From assembly GCA_027484985.1 (NCBI GenBank), contig JAIXRW010000042.1, positions 1 to 64,000 on the forward strand: a DNA stretch of 64,000 nucleotides, read 5' to 3'. Under the pieces are notes generated by a model, which worked only from the letters and a program-made list of their open reading frames with translations, had not been told where the DNA came from and did not search any database. Source of the stretch: Rhodobacter sp. Its GTDB lineage: Bacteria > Pseudomonadota > Alphaproteobacteria > Rhodobacterales > Rhodobacteraceae. Positions 34,775-43,435 of the stretch are shown here, piece after piece. Position 1 is the stretch's first letter, and each line of letters begins with the position of its first letter. The translations under genes and the position numbers were made by a program.

Positions 34775-36811
34775 TCAGCGCCGCCGCCTGCGCCCCTCCG
34801 ACCCCGCCCCGCCCGCATTGAAACTGACCTGCGGCAGCGTCACGATGGCATTCAGGTTGGGGAACGGGTCGGTCTTGTGCGGAATGGCATTGGCCGCCAC
34901 GAAATGTTCCTGAAAACGCGGCTCGATTGCGGTTTCCACCTTGTGAATCTCGTGCACCGTCGCCTCGATCTGGTTGCGCAGGCCGATATTGCACAGCGCC
35001 ATCCGTGCCCCCGTGCCCGCCGCATTGCCGGCACTTCGCACATGGTCCAGCGGCACATCTGGAATCATCCCCAGCACCATTGCATGTTTCGGGCTGATAT
35101 GGGCCCCAAAGGCCCCGGCAAGGGTAACGCGGTCCACATGGTCCACCCCCATCTCGTCCATCAACAGCCGCGCCCCGGCATAAAGCGCCGATTTGGCCAG
35201 CTGGATGGCGCGGATGTCACCCTGCGTCACCATGATCCGCGGCCCGCCCGTGGCACTGGCATCATGCAACAGATAGCTGTGCGTCCGCCCTTCGGGAACG
35301 CAGCGTTCCGTTCCGGTCTGGTCTGGGCTGCCGATCAACCCGCCTTCATCCAGCAACCCCGCCAGACGCATCTCGGCCACCGCCTCGATGATGCCCGATC
35401 CGCAAATGCCGGTGATGCCGCTTTGCTGCGTCGCCTCGGCAAAGCCCGCTTCGGTTGACCACAGCTCGCATCCGATCACCTTGAACCGCGGCTCCTTGGT
35501 CGCAGGATCGATCTCGACCCGCTCGATCGCGCCGGGCGCCGCCCGCTGCCCGCTCGAGATTTGCGCCCCCTCAAAGGCGGGGCCGGTGGGCGACGAACAG
35601 GCCAGCACACGGCTGGAATTGCCCAGCAGGATCTCGGCATTGGTGCCCACATCCACGATCAGCACCATGTCATCCGATTTGTTCGGCTCTTCCGACAGCG
35701 CCACGGCTGCCGCATCTGCCCCCACATGGCCCGCGATGCAGGGCAGAATGTAAACCCGCGCCGCCGTGTTGATCTTGGTCAGATCAAGCTCGCGCGCATC
35801 CAGCGACACCGACCCCGAGGTTGCCAGCGCGAACGGCGCCTGCCCCAGTTCGACCGGATCGATGCCAAGCAGCAGGTGGTGCATCACCGGATTGCAGACA
35901 AACACCACCTCATAGATCAAGGCAGGGTCAATCTGCGCCTCGGCCGCGATGGCTGCGGCAAGATCGTTGATCGACGACCGCACCGCCGCCGTCATCTCGA
36001 CATCGCCGCCGGGGTTCATCATCGCATAGGACACGCGGCTCATCAGGTCTTCGCCAAAGCGGATCTGCGGGTTCATCAACCCCGAAGATGCCAGAACCGA
36101 CCCGTCGCGCAGGTCGCACAGATGTGCGGCAATGGTGGTCGATCCAAGGTCGATGGCCAGACCGTAAAGCCCGCCTTCGTAGAAACCGGGAAACAGGTCC
36201 AGAATACGCGGCGCCGCGTCATGGTTGCCCTTGTGCAGGGCCACCGTCACCTTCCACTCGCCCTTGCGCAACACGGGTTGCAGACGGCGCATTAGCGGCA
36301 AACCGGCCTGCACATCCGCCACCTGCCATTGCGCCTGCAAGGCCGTGGCCAGCCGCTCGAAATCGCCGGTCGGTTCGTGCATGTCGGGCTCGGCCACCTC
36401 GACGTAAAGCAGCCGCGTCGCCGGATCCATCACGATGTCGCGCTGCGTGGCCGATTTGCGGATCACCTGCTTGTGCACCTGGCTTTCGGGCGGCACGTCA
36501 ATGACCACATCGCCCATCACCTGCGCCTGACAGCCCAGCCGCCGCCCCGGCGCCATGCCGCGCTTTGACTTGTAGCGTTCCTCGACCGAATTCCACTCGG
36601 TCAGGGCATCGGCCTCGACCGTGACGCCATGTTTGGGAAAATCGCCATAAGACGGGGTGATCTGGCATTTCGAACAGATGCCCCGCCCGCCGCACACAGA
36701 ATCAAGATCGACCCCCAATTGCCGCGCCGCCGTCAGAACGGGCGTGCCAAGGGCAAAGCGGCCACGCTTGCCCGAAGGGGTGAAGATCACAAGGGCGTCT
36801 TGCTGGGACAT
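34775..36811 (-). CDS. RACo-type corrinoid activation protein (2Fe-2S ferredoxin domain plus ASKHA/DUF4445)
   Basis: 678 residues. A plant-type [2Fe-2S] domain is at the start with C40, C46, C49 and C94 in a Cx5Cx2C...C pattern (DSVCGGRGICSKCQ; RRLGCQ). A linker domain follows, then the ASKHA ATPase: LYGLAIDLGSTTIAAHLCDL, MVLIVDVGTNAEILLGN, GITGICGSGIIEAVAEM and VTLAGAFGAHISPKHAM. RACo/RamA-like proteins use ATP to drive electrons onto cob(II)alamin of corrinoid proteins, restoring Co(I). It is convergent with the methyltransferase gene, separated by the sigma/anti-sigma pair. The Arg/Gly-rich tail is odd. Confidence 0.9.
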   Translation of the reverse strand: MSQQDALVIFTPSGKRGRFALGTPVLTAARQLGVDLDSVCGGRGICSKCQITPSYGDFPKHGVTVEADALTEWNSVEERYKSKRGMAPGRRLGCQAQVMGDVVIDVPPESQVHKQVIRKSATQRDIVMDPATRLLYVEVAEPDMHEPTGDFERLATALQAQWQVADVQAGLPLMRRLQPVLRKGEWKVTVALHKGNHDAAPRILDLFPGFYEGGLYGLAIDLGSTTIAAHLCDLRDGSVLASSGLMNPQIRFGEDLMSRVSYAMMNPGGDVEMTAAVRSSINDLAAAIAAEAQIDPALIYEVVFVCNPVMHHLLLGIDPVELGQAPFALATSGSVSLDARELDLTKINTAARVYILPCIAGHVGADAAAVALSEEPNKSDDMVLIVDVGTNAEILLGNSSRVLACSSPTGPAFEGAQISSGQRAAPGAIERVEIDPATKEPRFKVIGCELWSTEAGFAEATQQSGITGICGSGIIEAVAEMRLAGLLDEGGLIGSPDQTGTERCVPEGRTHSYLLHDASATGGPRIMVTQGDIRAIQLAKSALYAGARLLMDEMGVDHVDRVTLAGAFGAHISPKHAMVLGMIPDVPLDHVRSAGNAAGTGARMALCNIGLRNQIEATVHEIHKVETAIEPRFQEHFVAANAIPHKTDPFPNLNAIVTLPQVSFNAGGAGSEGRRRRR

Positions 36812-36989
36812 CTGGATACCAATTCTGTTCGCGCCTGTTGTTCATAAGGCGCATGCAGCCAAGGGCAATGTCTGTTCGCGGCAAAAAGCGGGCCTCGCGC
36901 GTCACCACCCGCCGCAGGGGCCGTTTTCGCCCCCGGTCCGGCCCCGCCCGGACGGCACGAACGGAATTTTACGAAAAAAATTTCCCGCC

Positions 36990-37018
36990 TGAAACTTTGC
37001 CCCCCGCCCCCCCGTAAG
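36990..37018 (+). promoter_or_regulatory. Possible ECF-type promoter of the fasciclin gene
   Basis: TGAAAC (36990-36995), 17 bases, CGTAAG (37013-37018). The GAAAC/CGT-like pair resembles several ECF promoters. An inverted repeat GGAATTTT/AAAAATTTCC lies just upstream (36963-36985). No equal site was found before the sigma gene, so the link is unproved. Confidence 0.35.
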
Positions 37019-37028
37019 TCCGGTTGCA

Positions 37029-37047
37029 AGGCGGGATTGGCCCGCCG
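37029..37047 (+). promoter_or_regulatory. 5'-UTR hairpin of the fasciclin gene
   Basis: GGCGGG-ATTGG-CCCGCC, flanked by TTGC and GCAA that extend the pairing (37024-37051), ending 15 bases before the ATG. It could mask or protect the ribosome site AAGGA. Confidence 0.45.
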
Positions 37048-37065
37048 CAACGCAAGGAACCAGCC

Positions 37066-37623
37066 ATGAAACTTCGTCTCGCAACCGCGCTCTTTGCCCT
37101 GACCGCCTCGGTCGCCTTTGCCGCCTCGCATGGCGGCGACAACCCGATGGTGGGCGGCGCGCCCATGTTTGCCGACAAGAACATCGTCGAAAACGCCGTG
37201 AACTCGGCCGACCACACCACGCTTGTCGCCGCCGTTCAGGCCGCCGGTCTGGTGGAAACACTGCAAGGCGCAGGCCCCTTCACCGTCTTTGCCCCCACCA
37301 ACGAAGCCTTTGCCAAACTGCCCGCAGGCACGGTGGAAACCCTGCTCAAGCCCGAAAACAAGGACATGCTGACCAAGATCCTCACCTGCCACGTCGTCGG
37401 CAAGGAAGTGATGGCCGAGGCGCTGAACAAGATGATCATGGATGACGGCGGCAAGCATGCCGTGCCCACGCTGGGCGGCTGCACCCTTCAGGCCAGCTAC
37501 GAAGGCGACATGATCAAGCTGACCGACGAAAACGGCAATGTGGCCACCGTCACCATCGCCGATGTCAAACAATCCAACGGCGTGATCCATGTGATCGACA
37601 CGGTGATGCTGCCCAAGGGCTAA
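37066..37623 (+). CDS. Secreted fasciclin (FAS1) domain protein
   Basis: 185 residues: signal peptide MKLRLATALFALTASVAFAA, then one FAS1 domain with both hallmark boxes, H1 GPFTVFAPTNEAFAKLPAGT and H2 CHVVGKEVMAE, and the final ADVKQSNGVIHVIDTVMLP. Small FAS1 proteins are secreted adhesion or stress proteins. It lies one gene away from an ECF sigma/RskA pair, and in Mycobacterium SigK-RskA controls two FAS1 proteins (MPT70/MPT83), so similar control here is possible. Start is fixed by AAGGA at 37053. Confidence 0.9.
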   Translation: MKLRLATALFALTASVAFAASHGGDNPMVGGAPMFADKNIVENAVNSADHTTLVAAVQAAGLVETLQGAGPFTVFAPTNEAFAKLPAGTVETLLKPENKDMLTKILTCHVVGKEVMAEALNKMIMDDGGKHAVPTLGGCTLQASYEGDMIKLTDENGNVATVTIADVKQSNGVIHVIDTVMLPKG

Positions 37624-37669
37624 GCCCATCGCATGCAGGGGGCGGGTGTGTCACTCCCCGCCCTCCGCT

Positions 37670-37718
37670 CCTGACGGATGGCACCCTCGTGCATGTCCCC
37701 ACATGGCCATCCGTCAGG
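37670..37718 (+). terminator. Long hairpin after the fasciclin gene
   Basis: CCTGACGGATGGC pairs with GCCATCCGTCAGG, with CATGT-CCCC-ACATG nested inside. 47 bases after the stop; no T-run. Could be a terminator or stabilising 3' end. Confidence 0.55.
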
Positions 37719-37737
37719 CCCAGCCCCGCCTTCCCGC

Positions 37738-37766
37738 TTGACGCCGCCCGCCCCATCGCTTACCTC
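37738..37766 (+). promoter_or_regulatory. Candidate promoter of tRNA-Gly
   Basis: TTGACG (37738-37743), 17 bases, TACCTC (37761-37766), 12 bases before the tRNA; layout as for tRNA-Gln. Confidence 0.5.
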
Positions 37767-37778
37767 ACACCCCATCAG

Positions 37779-37852
37779 GCGGGTGTAGCTCAATGGCAGA
37801 GCAGCAGCTTCCCAAGCTGAATACGAGGGTTCGATTCCCTTCACCCGCTCCA
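37779..37852 (+). tRNA. tRNA-Gly (anticodon CCC)
   Basis: Acceptor GCGGGTG pairs with CACCCGC, T discriminator, CCA encoded (37850-37852). The D arm is AGCTCAATGGCAGAGCA; the anticodon loop TTCCCAA gives CCC; the T arm GAGGG-TTCGATT-CCCTT is complete. The last base pair of the anticodon stem is mismatched, as in other tRNA-Gly(CCC). Confidence 0.95.
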
Positions 37853-37942
37853 ATCCCCCTGCACCCCCCTTGCGATCACCGCCCTTCCCTTCGCCCCGAT
37901 CCGGCGCTAGGCACGGGCGCAGCTTTGCAACGGAGGTTTTCG

Positions 37943-38296
37943 ATGAACAACGACATCACCCGCTTCGGCACCGGCCCCCGCATGTCGGAAGGCGTGGCCT
38001 ATAACGGCATCCTGTGGGTGGCCGGGCAGGTCGGCAATCCCGGCGATTCGGTGGCCGACCAGACCCGCACCTGCCTGGCCGAGGTGGACCGCATCCTTGG
38101 CCTTGCCGGCACCGACAAGACCCGCATCCTGTCGGCGCAGATCTGGCTGGCCGACATCAAGGACTTTGCCGAGATGAACAGCGTCTGGGACGCCTGGGTC
38201 CCGCAGGGCCACACCCCCGCCCGCGCCACCGGCGAGGCAAAACTGGCAACCCCCGATTACAAGGTGGAAGTGATCGTCACCGCCGCGCTGACCTAA
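37943..38296 (+). CDS. RidA family protein
   Basis: 117 residues of the YjgF/YER057c/UK114 fold: YNGILWVAGQVGN, DQTRTCLAEVDRILGLAG, ILSAQIWLADIKDFAEMNSVWDAWV and TPARATGEAKLATPDYKVEVIV. The Arg that hydrolyses enamine/imine intermediates in true RidA is present in ARATGEA. RidA removes reactive enamines made by PLP enzymes; several subfamilies exist and this one has a shortened C-terminus. ATG at 37943 follows GGAGG. Confidence 0.88.
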   Translation: MNNDITRFGTGPRMSEGVAYNGILWVAGQVGNPGDSVADQTRTCLAEVDRILGLAGTDKTRILSAQIWLADIKDFAEMNSVWDAWVPQGHTPARATGEAKLATPDYKVEVIVTAALT

Positions 38297-38301
38297 AGCC
38301 A

Positions 38302-38358
38302 AGCGGGGGGCATTCTGCCCCCCGCACCCCCCTGAGGATATTTGAGCGAGTATGAAAG
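38302..38358. repeat. Intergenic AAATATCC repeat, copy B
   Basis: GCGGGGGGCA-TTC-TGCCCCCCGC (38303-38325) then CACCCCCCTGAGGATATTTGAGCGAGTATGAAAG. Between the convergent ridA-like and pgi genes; hairpin plus core of the family. Confidence 0.75.
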
Positions 38359-38362
38359 CCCG

Positions 38363-39964
38363 TCAGGGCCGCAGGTAATCGACCAAGGCTTGGGTCGAGC
38401 CATCCTTGCCCGCCGCCGATTGCCTGCCCTCCAATATGGGCTGCAAGGCCAGCGCCAGTTCCTTGCCCAGTTCCACCCCCCACTGGTCATAGGAATTGAT
38501 GCCCAGGATCACGCCTTCGACAAAAACGCGGTGCTCATAAAGCGCGATGATCTGTCCCAGCACGAAGGGCGTCAGTTTGCGGTATGCCAGCACGGTCGAG
38601 GGGCGGTTGCCCGGAAACACCCGATGCCGCGCCTGCCGCTCCAGTTCCGCCCCCGTCAACCCCTTGGCCGCCATGATCGCCCGCGCCTCGGCCAATGACC
38701 GCCCGCGCAGCAGCGCCTCGGCCTGCGCCAGACAGTTCGACACCAAAAGCAGATGCTGATGCGCGAGGTGCGGCTCGTGCCCTTCGCGTGCCACAAGGAA
38801 TTCGCAAGGCACCACCCGCGTGCCCTGATGGATCAGCTGGTAAAAGGCATGTTGCCCGTTCGTCCCCGGCTCGCCCCAGACAACGGGGCCCGAATGGATC
38901 GTCAGGTCCGACCCGTCCATCGCCACGCGCTTGCCGTTGCTCTCCATCTCCAGCTGTTGCAGATAGGCGGGCAGACGGCTGAGCCGCTGGTCATAGGGCA
39001 GCACCGCCCGCGTGGCATGGCCGCATACCTGATTGTGCCAGATGCCCACCAGCGCCAGCAGCACGGGCATGTTCTCGTCAAAGCCTGCGGTCAGGAAATG
39101 GTCATCCATCGCGCGGCCCCCGGCAAGGAAGCCGCGGAAATTCTCGGGCCCCACCGCCAGCATCAGCGCGAGGCCAATCGGCCCCCACATCGAATAGCGC
39201 CCGCCGACCCAATCCTCGAACCCGAACACGCGCGAGGGGTCGATGCCAAAGGCTGCCGTCTTGTCCGCTGCCGTCGAAACGGCGGCAAACTGCGCCCCCG
39301 GATTGGCCACCACCTGTGCCATCCAGTCGCGCGCCGTCTGCGCATTGGTCATCGTCTCGATGGTGGTAAAGGTTTTCGACGCCACGATCACCAGCGTGGT
39401 GGCAGGGTCCAGCCCGCGCAGCGTATCGGCGATATGCGCGCCATCGACATTCGAGACATAATGCACCCGCGGCCCGTCATGATAGGGCGCCAGCGCCAGC
39501 GTGGCCATGGCAGGCCCAAGGTCCGACCCGCCGATGCCGATATTCACCACATCGGTAATGCGGCCCCCCTGCCCGACAAAGGCCCCCGACCGCACATCCC
39601 GCGCAAAGGCCTCCATCCGCGCCAGCGTCTCGGCAATGCCCCCCACCACATTCTTGCCGCCCACGATCACCGTGCCGTCAAGGTTGCGCAGCGCCGTATG
39701 CAGCACCGCCCGCCCCTCGGTCTCGTTGATCGCCTCGCCCGAAAACATCGCCTGCCGCTTGGCCGCCACGCCCGACGCCTCGGCCAGCGCCAGCAGCATC
39801 GCCCGCGCATCGGCGTCGATATTGGTTTTCGACCAGTCGAACAGCATCTCGCCCGCGCGCACCGTGAACCGCTCGGCCCGCGCCGGATCGTCGAACAGCG
39901 AAAGGATCGACCGGTCCCTGACCGCCTCGTGATGCGCCGAAAGCGCCTGCCAATGCTCGTTCAT
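38363..39964 (-). CDS. pgi: Glucose-6-phosphate isomerase
   Basis: Interconverts glucose-6-P and fructose-6-P. 533 residues with [12 protein letters not shown], the [15 protein letters not shown] signature with catalytic acid, the second signature near [11 protein letters not shown] and [12 protein letters not shown]. Last gene of zwf-pgl-pgi, 13 bases after the pgl stop. Normal length. Confidence 0.97.
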   Translation of the reverse strand: MNEHWQALSAHHEAVRDRSILSLFDDPARAERFTVRAGEMLFDWSKTNIDADARAMLLALAEASGVAAKRQAMFSGEAINETEGRAVLHTALRNLDGTVIVGGKNVVGGIAETLARMEAFARDVRSGAFVGQGGRITDVVNIGIGGSDLGPAMATLALAPYHDGPRVHYVSNVDGAHIADTLRGLDPATTLVIVASKTFTTIETMTNAQTARDWMAQVVANPGAQFAAVSTAADKTAAFGIDPSRVFGFEDWVGGRYSMWGPIGLALMLAVGPENFRGFLAGGRAMDDHFLTAGFDENMPVLLALVGIWHNQVCGHATRAVLPYDQRLSRLPAYLQQLEMESNGKRVAMDGSDLTIHSGPVVWGEPGTNGQHAFYQLIHQGTRVVPCEFLVAREGHEPHLAHQHLLLVSNCLAQAEALLRGRSLAEARAIMAAKGLTGAELERQARHRVFPGNRPSTVLAYRKLTPFVLGQIIALYEHRVFVEGVILGINSYDQWGVELGKELALALQPILEGRQSAAGKDGSTQALVDYLRP

Positions 39965-39977
39965 CGTCTTTCGTCCT

Positions 39978-40649
39978 TCACTCGGCCCAATGCACGGTCG
40001 CGTTGTCCAGCACCGCGCGGATCGGGGCTTCCTCGGCCGTCAGTTCCATCGCCCGCTCCAGCGCGGCCCGCTTTTCCGCACCCGTGATCAGCACATGGAT
40101 ATGCATCGCCCCGCGCAGCACGGGCGCCGTCAGCGTGATGCGCGGCTCGCCCGCCGCCTCTGCCCGCAGCGCCATCAGCACGGGCGCATCGGCGGCCAAA
40201 GCCTCGGCCAGACGGTCCGCACCGGGAAACAGGCTCGCGGTGTGCATATCCGCCCCCATCCCCAACAGCAGCACCGAAACCGGCAGATGCGGCGCGATCC
40301 CCTCGGCCAGCGCCCCCAGCGCCGCCTCGGGCGCCTCAACCGGCGCATAAAGCGGCACCAGCCGCGCCGCCGCCGCCTTGCCGCGCAACAACCGCTCGCG
40401 CAGCAGCCGCGTGTTCGACCGCAGGCTTTCCTCGCCCACCCAACGTTCGTCGTTCAGGAAAACCGCCACATTGCCCCAATCCAGATCGACCCCCGACAGC
40501 GTGTCGAAAATCGGCCCTGGCGTTGTCCCTCCCGGCACGCAGAGCGAAGCCCGCCCCTCCCGCCGCAGAAAATCCGCCAGTTGCCCCGCGATCACATTCG
40601 CCAGCCCCAGCATCAGGAATTCCCGGTCAGGATAGGTTTCCAGCTTCAT
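39978..40649 (-). CDS. pgl: 6-phosphogluconolactonase
   Basis: Hydrolyses the lactone made by Zwf. 223 residues of the DevB/SOL family: [55 protein letters not shown] and [15 protein letters not shown]. Overlaps zwf by 4 bases. Confidence 0.95.
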   Translation of the reverse strand: MKLETYPDREFLMLGLANVIAGQLADFLRREGRASLCVPGGTTPGPIFDTLSGVDLDWGNVAVFLNDERWVGEESLRSNTRLLRERLLRGKAAAARLVPLYAPVEAPEAALGALAEGIAPHLPVSVLLLGMGADMHTASLFPGADRLAEALAADAPVLMALRAEAAGEPRITLTAPVLRGAMHIHVLITGAEKRAALERAMELTAEEAPIRAVLDNATVHWAE

Positions 40650-42100
40650 TCCCTGATCTCCCGCCAGCGCCGCCCGTCGCGATGCATCAGCATCAACGCA
40701 TCTTCCGGCCCAGACGATCCCGGATCATAGCCCTGCGGCTTCATTCCGCGCCCTTCCCACCCTTCGATGATCGGGTCCGCCCAGGCCCAGGCCGCCTCGA
40801 CCTCGTCCCCGCGCATGAACAGCGTCTGGTTGCCGCGGATCACATCCATGATCAACCGCTCATAGGCATCGGGAATATCCTCGGCATCCGCGCCCAAGGC
40901 ATCGGCAAAGGCCATGTCCAGCGGCACCTGCATCAGCCGCATGCCCCCCGGACCGGGCTCCTTGATCATCATCATCAGGTTCATGCCCTCGTTGGGCTGA
41001 AGCCGGATCACCAGCACATTCTCGCGCCAGCCTTCCGCATCGTCAAAAATCGAATGCGGCGGTTCCTTGAAGGTAATCGCAATCTCGCTCGCCCGCGCCC
41101 GCAGCCGCTTGCCCGTGCGCAGGTAAAACGGCGTGCCCTTCCAGCGCCAATTGCTGATATGCACCTTCAGCGCGATATAGCTTTCAGTCTTGCTCGCAGG
41201 GTTCTCGGAATGGGTGACATAGCCCTCCTGCCCGCCCCCGGCCAGATATTGCCCCCGCACGATATCCTCGGGGCGCACGGGGTCCAGCGCGCGGATCACC
41301 TTCAGCTTCTCGTCGCGCACGGCATCAGGGTCAAAGTGATAGGGCGGCTCCATCGCGATCAGACACAAAAGCTGCATCAGATGGTTCTGCACCATGTCCC
41401 GCATCGCGCCCGACTTGTCGTAATAGGCCCCGCGCCCCTCGACCCCCACGGTTTCGGCAACCGTGATCTGCACATGGTCGATATATTCGGCCTTCCACAG
41501 CGGCTCGAACAGGATATTGGCAAAACGCACCGCCATCAGGTTCTGCACGGTCTCCTTGCCCAGATAATGGTCGATCCGGTAAATCTGCGCCTCGCTGAAA
41601 TGCCGCGCCAGCGTGGCATTCAACGCCCGCGCACTGGCAAGATCGCGCCCGAACGGCTTTTCCACCACGATACGGCTTTGCCCGTCGGCAATGCCGTAAT
41701 CGCTCAACCGCTCGGCCAGATCGCCAAACAGCGCCGGCGCCACCGAAAAGTAGAACGCCCGCACGACCCCCTCGCGCATCATCCCCTTCAGCGCGTCCCA
41801 GCCCCCCGTGCCCTTGGCATCGATCGAGACATAGCCGATCCGCGCCAGAAACGCCTCGACCACCTTGGCATCGACCCGCGCCTTGGGCACGAACTCGGCA
41901 ATCGCCTCGCGCACGGTCTGGCGGAACGCCTCTTCCGTCAGATCGGCCCGCGCCGCCCCGATGATGCGGCTCGCCTCGGGCATCTGCCCGGCAAGAAAGC
42001 GCCGGTACAGCCCCGGCAATATCTTGCGCCGGGCCAGATCTCCTGTCCCGCCAAAGATCACAAGGTCGAACGCATCGACCGGAATCACCCGCGAAACCAT
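40646..42100 (-). CDS. zwf: Glucose-6-phosphate 1-dehydrogenase
   Basis: Oxidises glucose-6-P with NADP. 484 residues: FDLVIFGGTGDLARRKILPGL is the nucleotide site, IVVEKPFGRDL, RIDHYLGKETVQNLMAVRFAN the substrate signature with catalytic His, and the C-terminal domain is complete. The ATG at 42100 (MVSRVIPVDAFD) is used; the frame extends 23 codons upstream over the operator palindrome and is rejected. First gene of zwf-pgl-pgi. Confidence 0.97.
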   Translation of the reverse strand: MVSRVIPVDAFDLVIFGGTGDLARRKILPGLYRRFLAGQMPEASRIIGAARADLTEEAFRQTVREAIAEFVPKARVDAKVVEAFLARIGYVSIDAKGTGGWDALKGMMREGVVRAFYFSVAPALFGDLAERLSDYGIADGQSRIVVEKPFGRDLASARALNATLARHFSEAQIYRIDHYLGKETVQNLMAVRFANILFEPLWKAEYIDHVQITVAETVGVEGRGAYYDKSGAMRDMVQNHLMQLLCLIAMEPPYHFDPDAVRDEKLKVIRALDPVRPEDIVRGQYLAGGGQEGYVTHSENPASKTESYIALKVHISNWRWKGTPFYLRTGKRLRARASEIAITFKEPPHSIFDDAEGWRENVLVIRLQPNEGMNLMMMIKEPGPGGMRLMQVPLDMAFADALGADAEDIPDAYERLIMDVIRGNQTLFMRGDEVEAAWAWADPIIEGWEGRGMKPQGYDPGSSGPEDALMLMHRDGRRWREIRE

Positions 42101-42134
42101 TGAAATCCCTCGCTCTGCTGGTCCGGCGCCGTCT

Positions 42135-42146
42135 GTTAGCGCTAAC
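42135..42146. promoter_or_regulatory. LacI-family operator before zwf
   Basis: Perfect 12-base palindrome GTTAGCGCTAAC, 35 bases upstream of the zwf ATG, flanked by T and G. The central CG with TTAG/CTAA arms is a typical LacI/CcpA-type half-site pair, so a sugar-responsive LacI-family repressor probably controls zwf-pgl-pgi. No such regulator gene is in the window. Confidence 0.7.
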
Positions 42147-42250
42147 GCGGCGCTTCTACCGCTCCGCACCGCCCCTGTCTAGCACCGCTTTCGGTTCAGG
42201 CAAACCGCGTTGCTGCCCCGCAGCATCGGCCAAAGGGCGAACCAACCCTG

Positions 42251-42306
42251 CCTTTCACCTTTGCCCAAATACTCTCGGGGGGAAGGGGCGCACCCCGTGC
42301 GCCCCG
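42251..42306. repeat. Intergenic repeat, copy G
   Basis: CCTTTCACCTTTGCCCAAATACTC joined to GGGGGGAA and the hairpin GGGGCGCAC-CCC-GTGCGCCCC. Downstream of the HNH gene and upstream of zwf. Confidence 0.65.
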
Positions 42307-42367
42307 TGGGGGCGGAACGCCCCCTCAGCCTTATGCATCAGGCTTGCGGCGCAGCCGCTCCGCTTGG

Positions 42368-42952
42368 TCAGGCGTCCAGTTCGGCATCCCAATACAGGTA
42401 ATCCATCCAGGACTCATGCAGATGGTTCGGCGGAAAGCGCCGCCCGTGGGCCTGCATCTCCTCGGCCGTGGGCTGGCGCGGCGGGCGGCGCAGCTGCATA
42501 TTCACCTGCCGCAGGGTTTTCGATCCCTTGCGCAGGTTGCAGGGCGAACAGGCCGCCACCACATTCTCCCAGCTCGTCACCCCGCCGCGCGACCGCGGCA
42601 GCACATGGTCAAAGGTCAGATCGCCCTTCGCCCCGCAATACTGGCAGCAAAACTCGTCCCGCAGAAAAAGATTGAAGCGCGTGAAGGCCACGCGCTTCTG
42701 GGGTTTGACGAATTCTTTCAGCACAACGACCGAGGGTATCCTGAACTCGGCCCGCTGGCTTCGCACCACATGGTCATATTCGGCCACGATCTGCACACGG
42801 TCCAGAAACGCCGCCTTGATCGCCTCCTGCCACGGCCACAGGCTCAGCGGGTAATAGCTCAGCGGGCGATAATCGGCATTCAGCACCAAAGCGGGGTAAT
42901 GCTTCAGCGCCGCCGGATCGCGCACGAACTGTGTCCTGAAATCGCCGTCCAT
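42368..42952 (-). CDS. HNH endonuclease family protein
   Basis: 194 residues. HNH core FLRDEFCCQYCGAKGDLTFDHVLPRSRGGVTSWENVVAACSPCN with zinc Cys pairs CQYC and CSPC and the catalytic DHV. The N-terminal YPALVLNADYRPLSYYPLSLWPW block marks a broad chromosomal HNH family unrelated to restriction systems or phages by context. Function unknown. Starts at 42952 or 42955. Confidence 0.87.
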   Translation of the reverse strand: MDGDFRTQFVRDPAALKHYPALVLNADYRPLSYYPLSLWPWQEAIKAAFLDRVQIVAEYDHVVRSQRAEFRIPSVVVLKEFVKPQKRVAFTRFNLFLRDEFCCQYCGAKGDLTFDHVLPRSRGGVTSWENVVAACSPCNLRKGSKTLRQVNMQLRRPPRQPTAEEMQAHGRRFPPNHLHESWMDYLYWDAELDA

Positions 42953-43211
42953 CAATCCGAGACTCCGCCCTCAACCCGTAGCCTTGCAGCCCAGGGCGGG
43001 GAGCCCCGCCCCGACATAGGAAACTATATATGGCGTGAACCATCTGACAAGCCCCTCAAGTTCTGGTGATGCCAGCAAAAGGTAACAACGGCGCGACGAT
43101 GGGTGTCCCGATTTTTCCGCGAAAAATCCCACCGCCGATCCTTCTCGCGAAGGATCACTTGACCACGGAAAAGACGTTGCAATCACGGCCTGTTGCGCCA
43201 AAGCACAGAAA

Positions 43212-43300
43212 GGGGGGCCAGCCCACCAATCGGCCAAGGCCGATTTCCCCCCGGGGGGTATTTGCGGCAAGAGGAAGCCCTATCCGTTTCACCCTTGCTC
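43212..43300. repeat. Intergenic repeat, copy C
   Basis: GGGGGGCCAGCCCACC, the dyad AATCGGCCAAGGCCGATT, TCCCCCCGGGGGGTATTTG, a diverged spacer, then GTTTCACCCTTGCTCAAATACTC. Same order and orientation as copy D; the first hairpin carries one changed base. Confidence 0.75.
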
Positions 43301-43382
43301 AAATACTCGATCTTGCGACACAAGCCGCAAGCGACACTCCGGCAACGAAGCGTGATTTTTCGCGGAAAAATCATGCGCCCCG

Positions 43383-43415
43383 AAAAGGAAACGGCCCCGC
43401 CTTCCGGCAGGGCCG
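43383..43415 (-). terminator. Rho-independent terminator of the cox operon
   Basis: On the minus strand, CGGCCCTGCC-GGAA-GGCGGGGCCG followed by TTTCCTTTTC, 21 bases after the coxM stop; one mismatch in the stem. Confidence 0.8.
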
Positions 43416-43435
43416 CCTTCCTTGTCGCACAGGCC

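Larger units (their letters stand above)
42956..43435. other. Palindrome-rich intergenic region upstream of the HNH gene
   Basis: 480 bases without a credible gene. It holds GATTTTTC-CGC-GAAAAATC (43110-43128), GATCCTTC-TCGC-GAAGGATC (43137-43156), repeat copy C (43212-43300), GATTTTTC-GCG-GAAAAATC (43354-43372), the reverse complement of the first palindrome, and the cox terminator. Confidence 0.7.

Noticed and set aside
42368-42952. HNH protein as part of a phage or restriction defence system
   Set aside because: The protein belongs to a broad chromosomal family, and neighbours are zwf and a cox operon; no methylase or phage genes are near.
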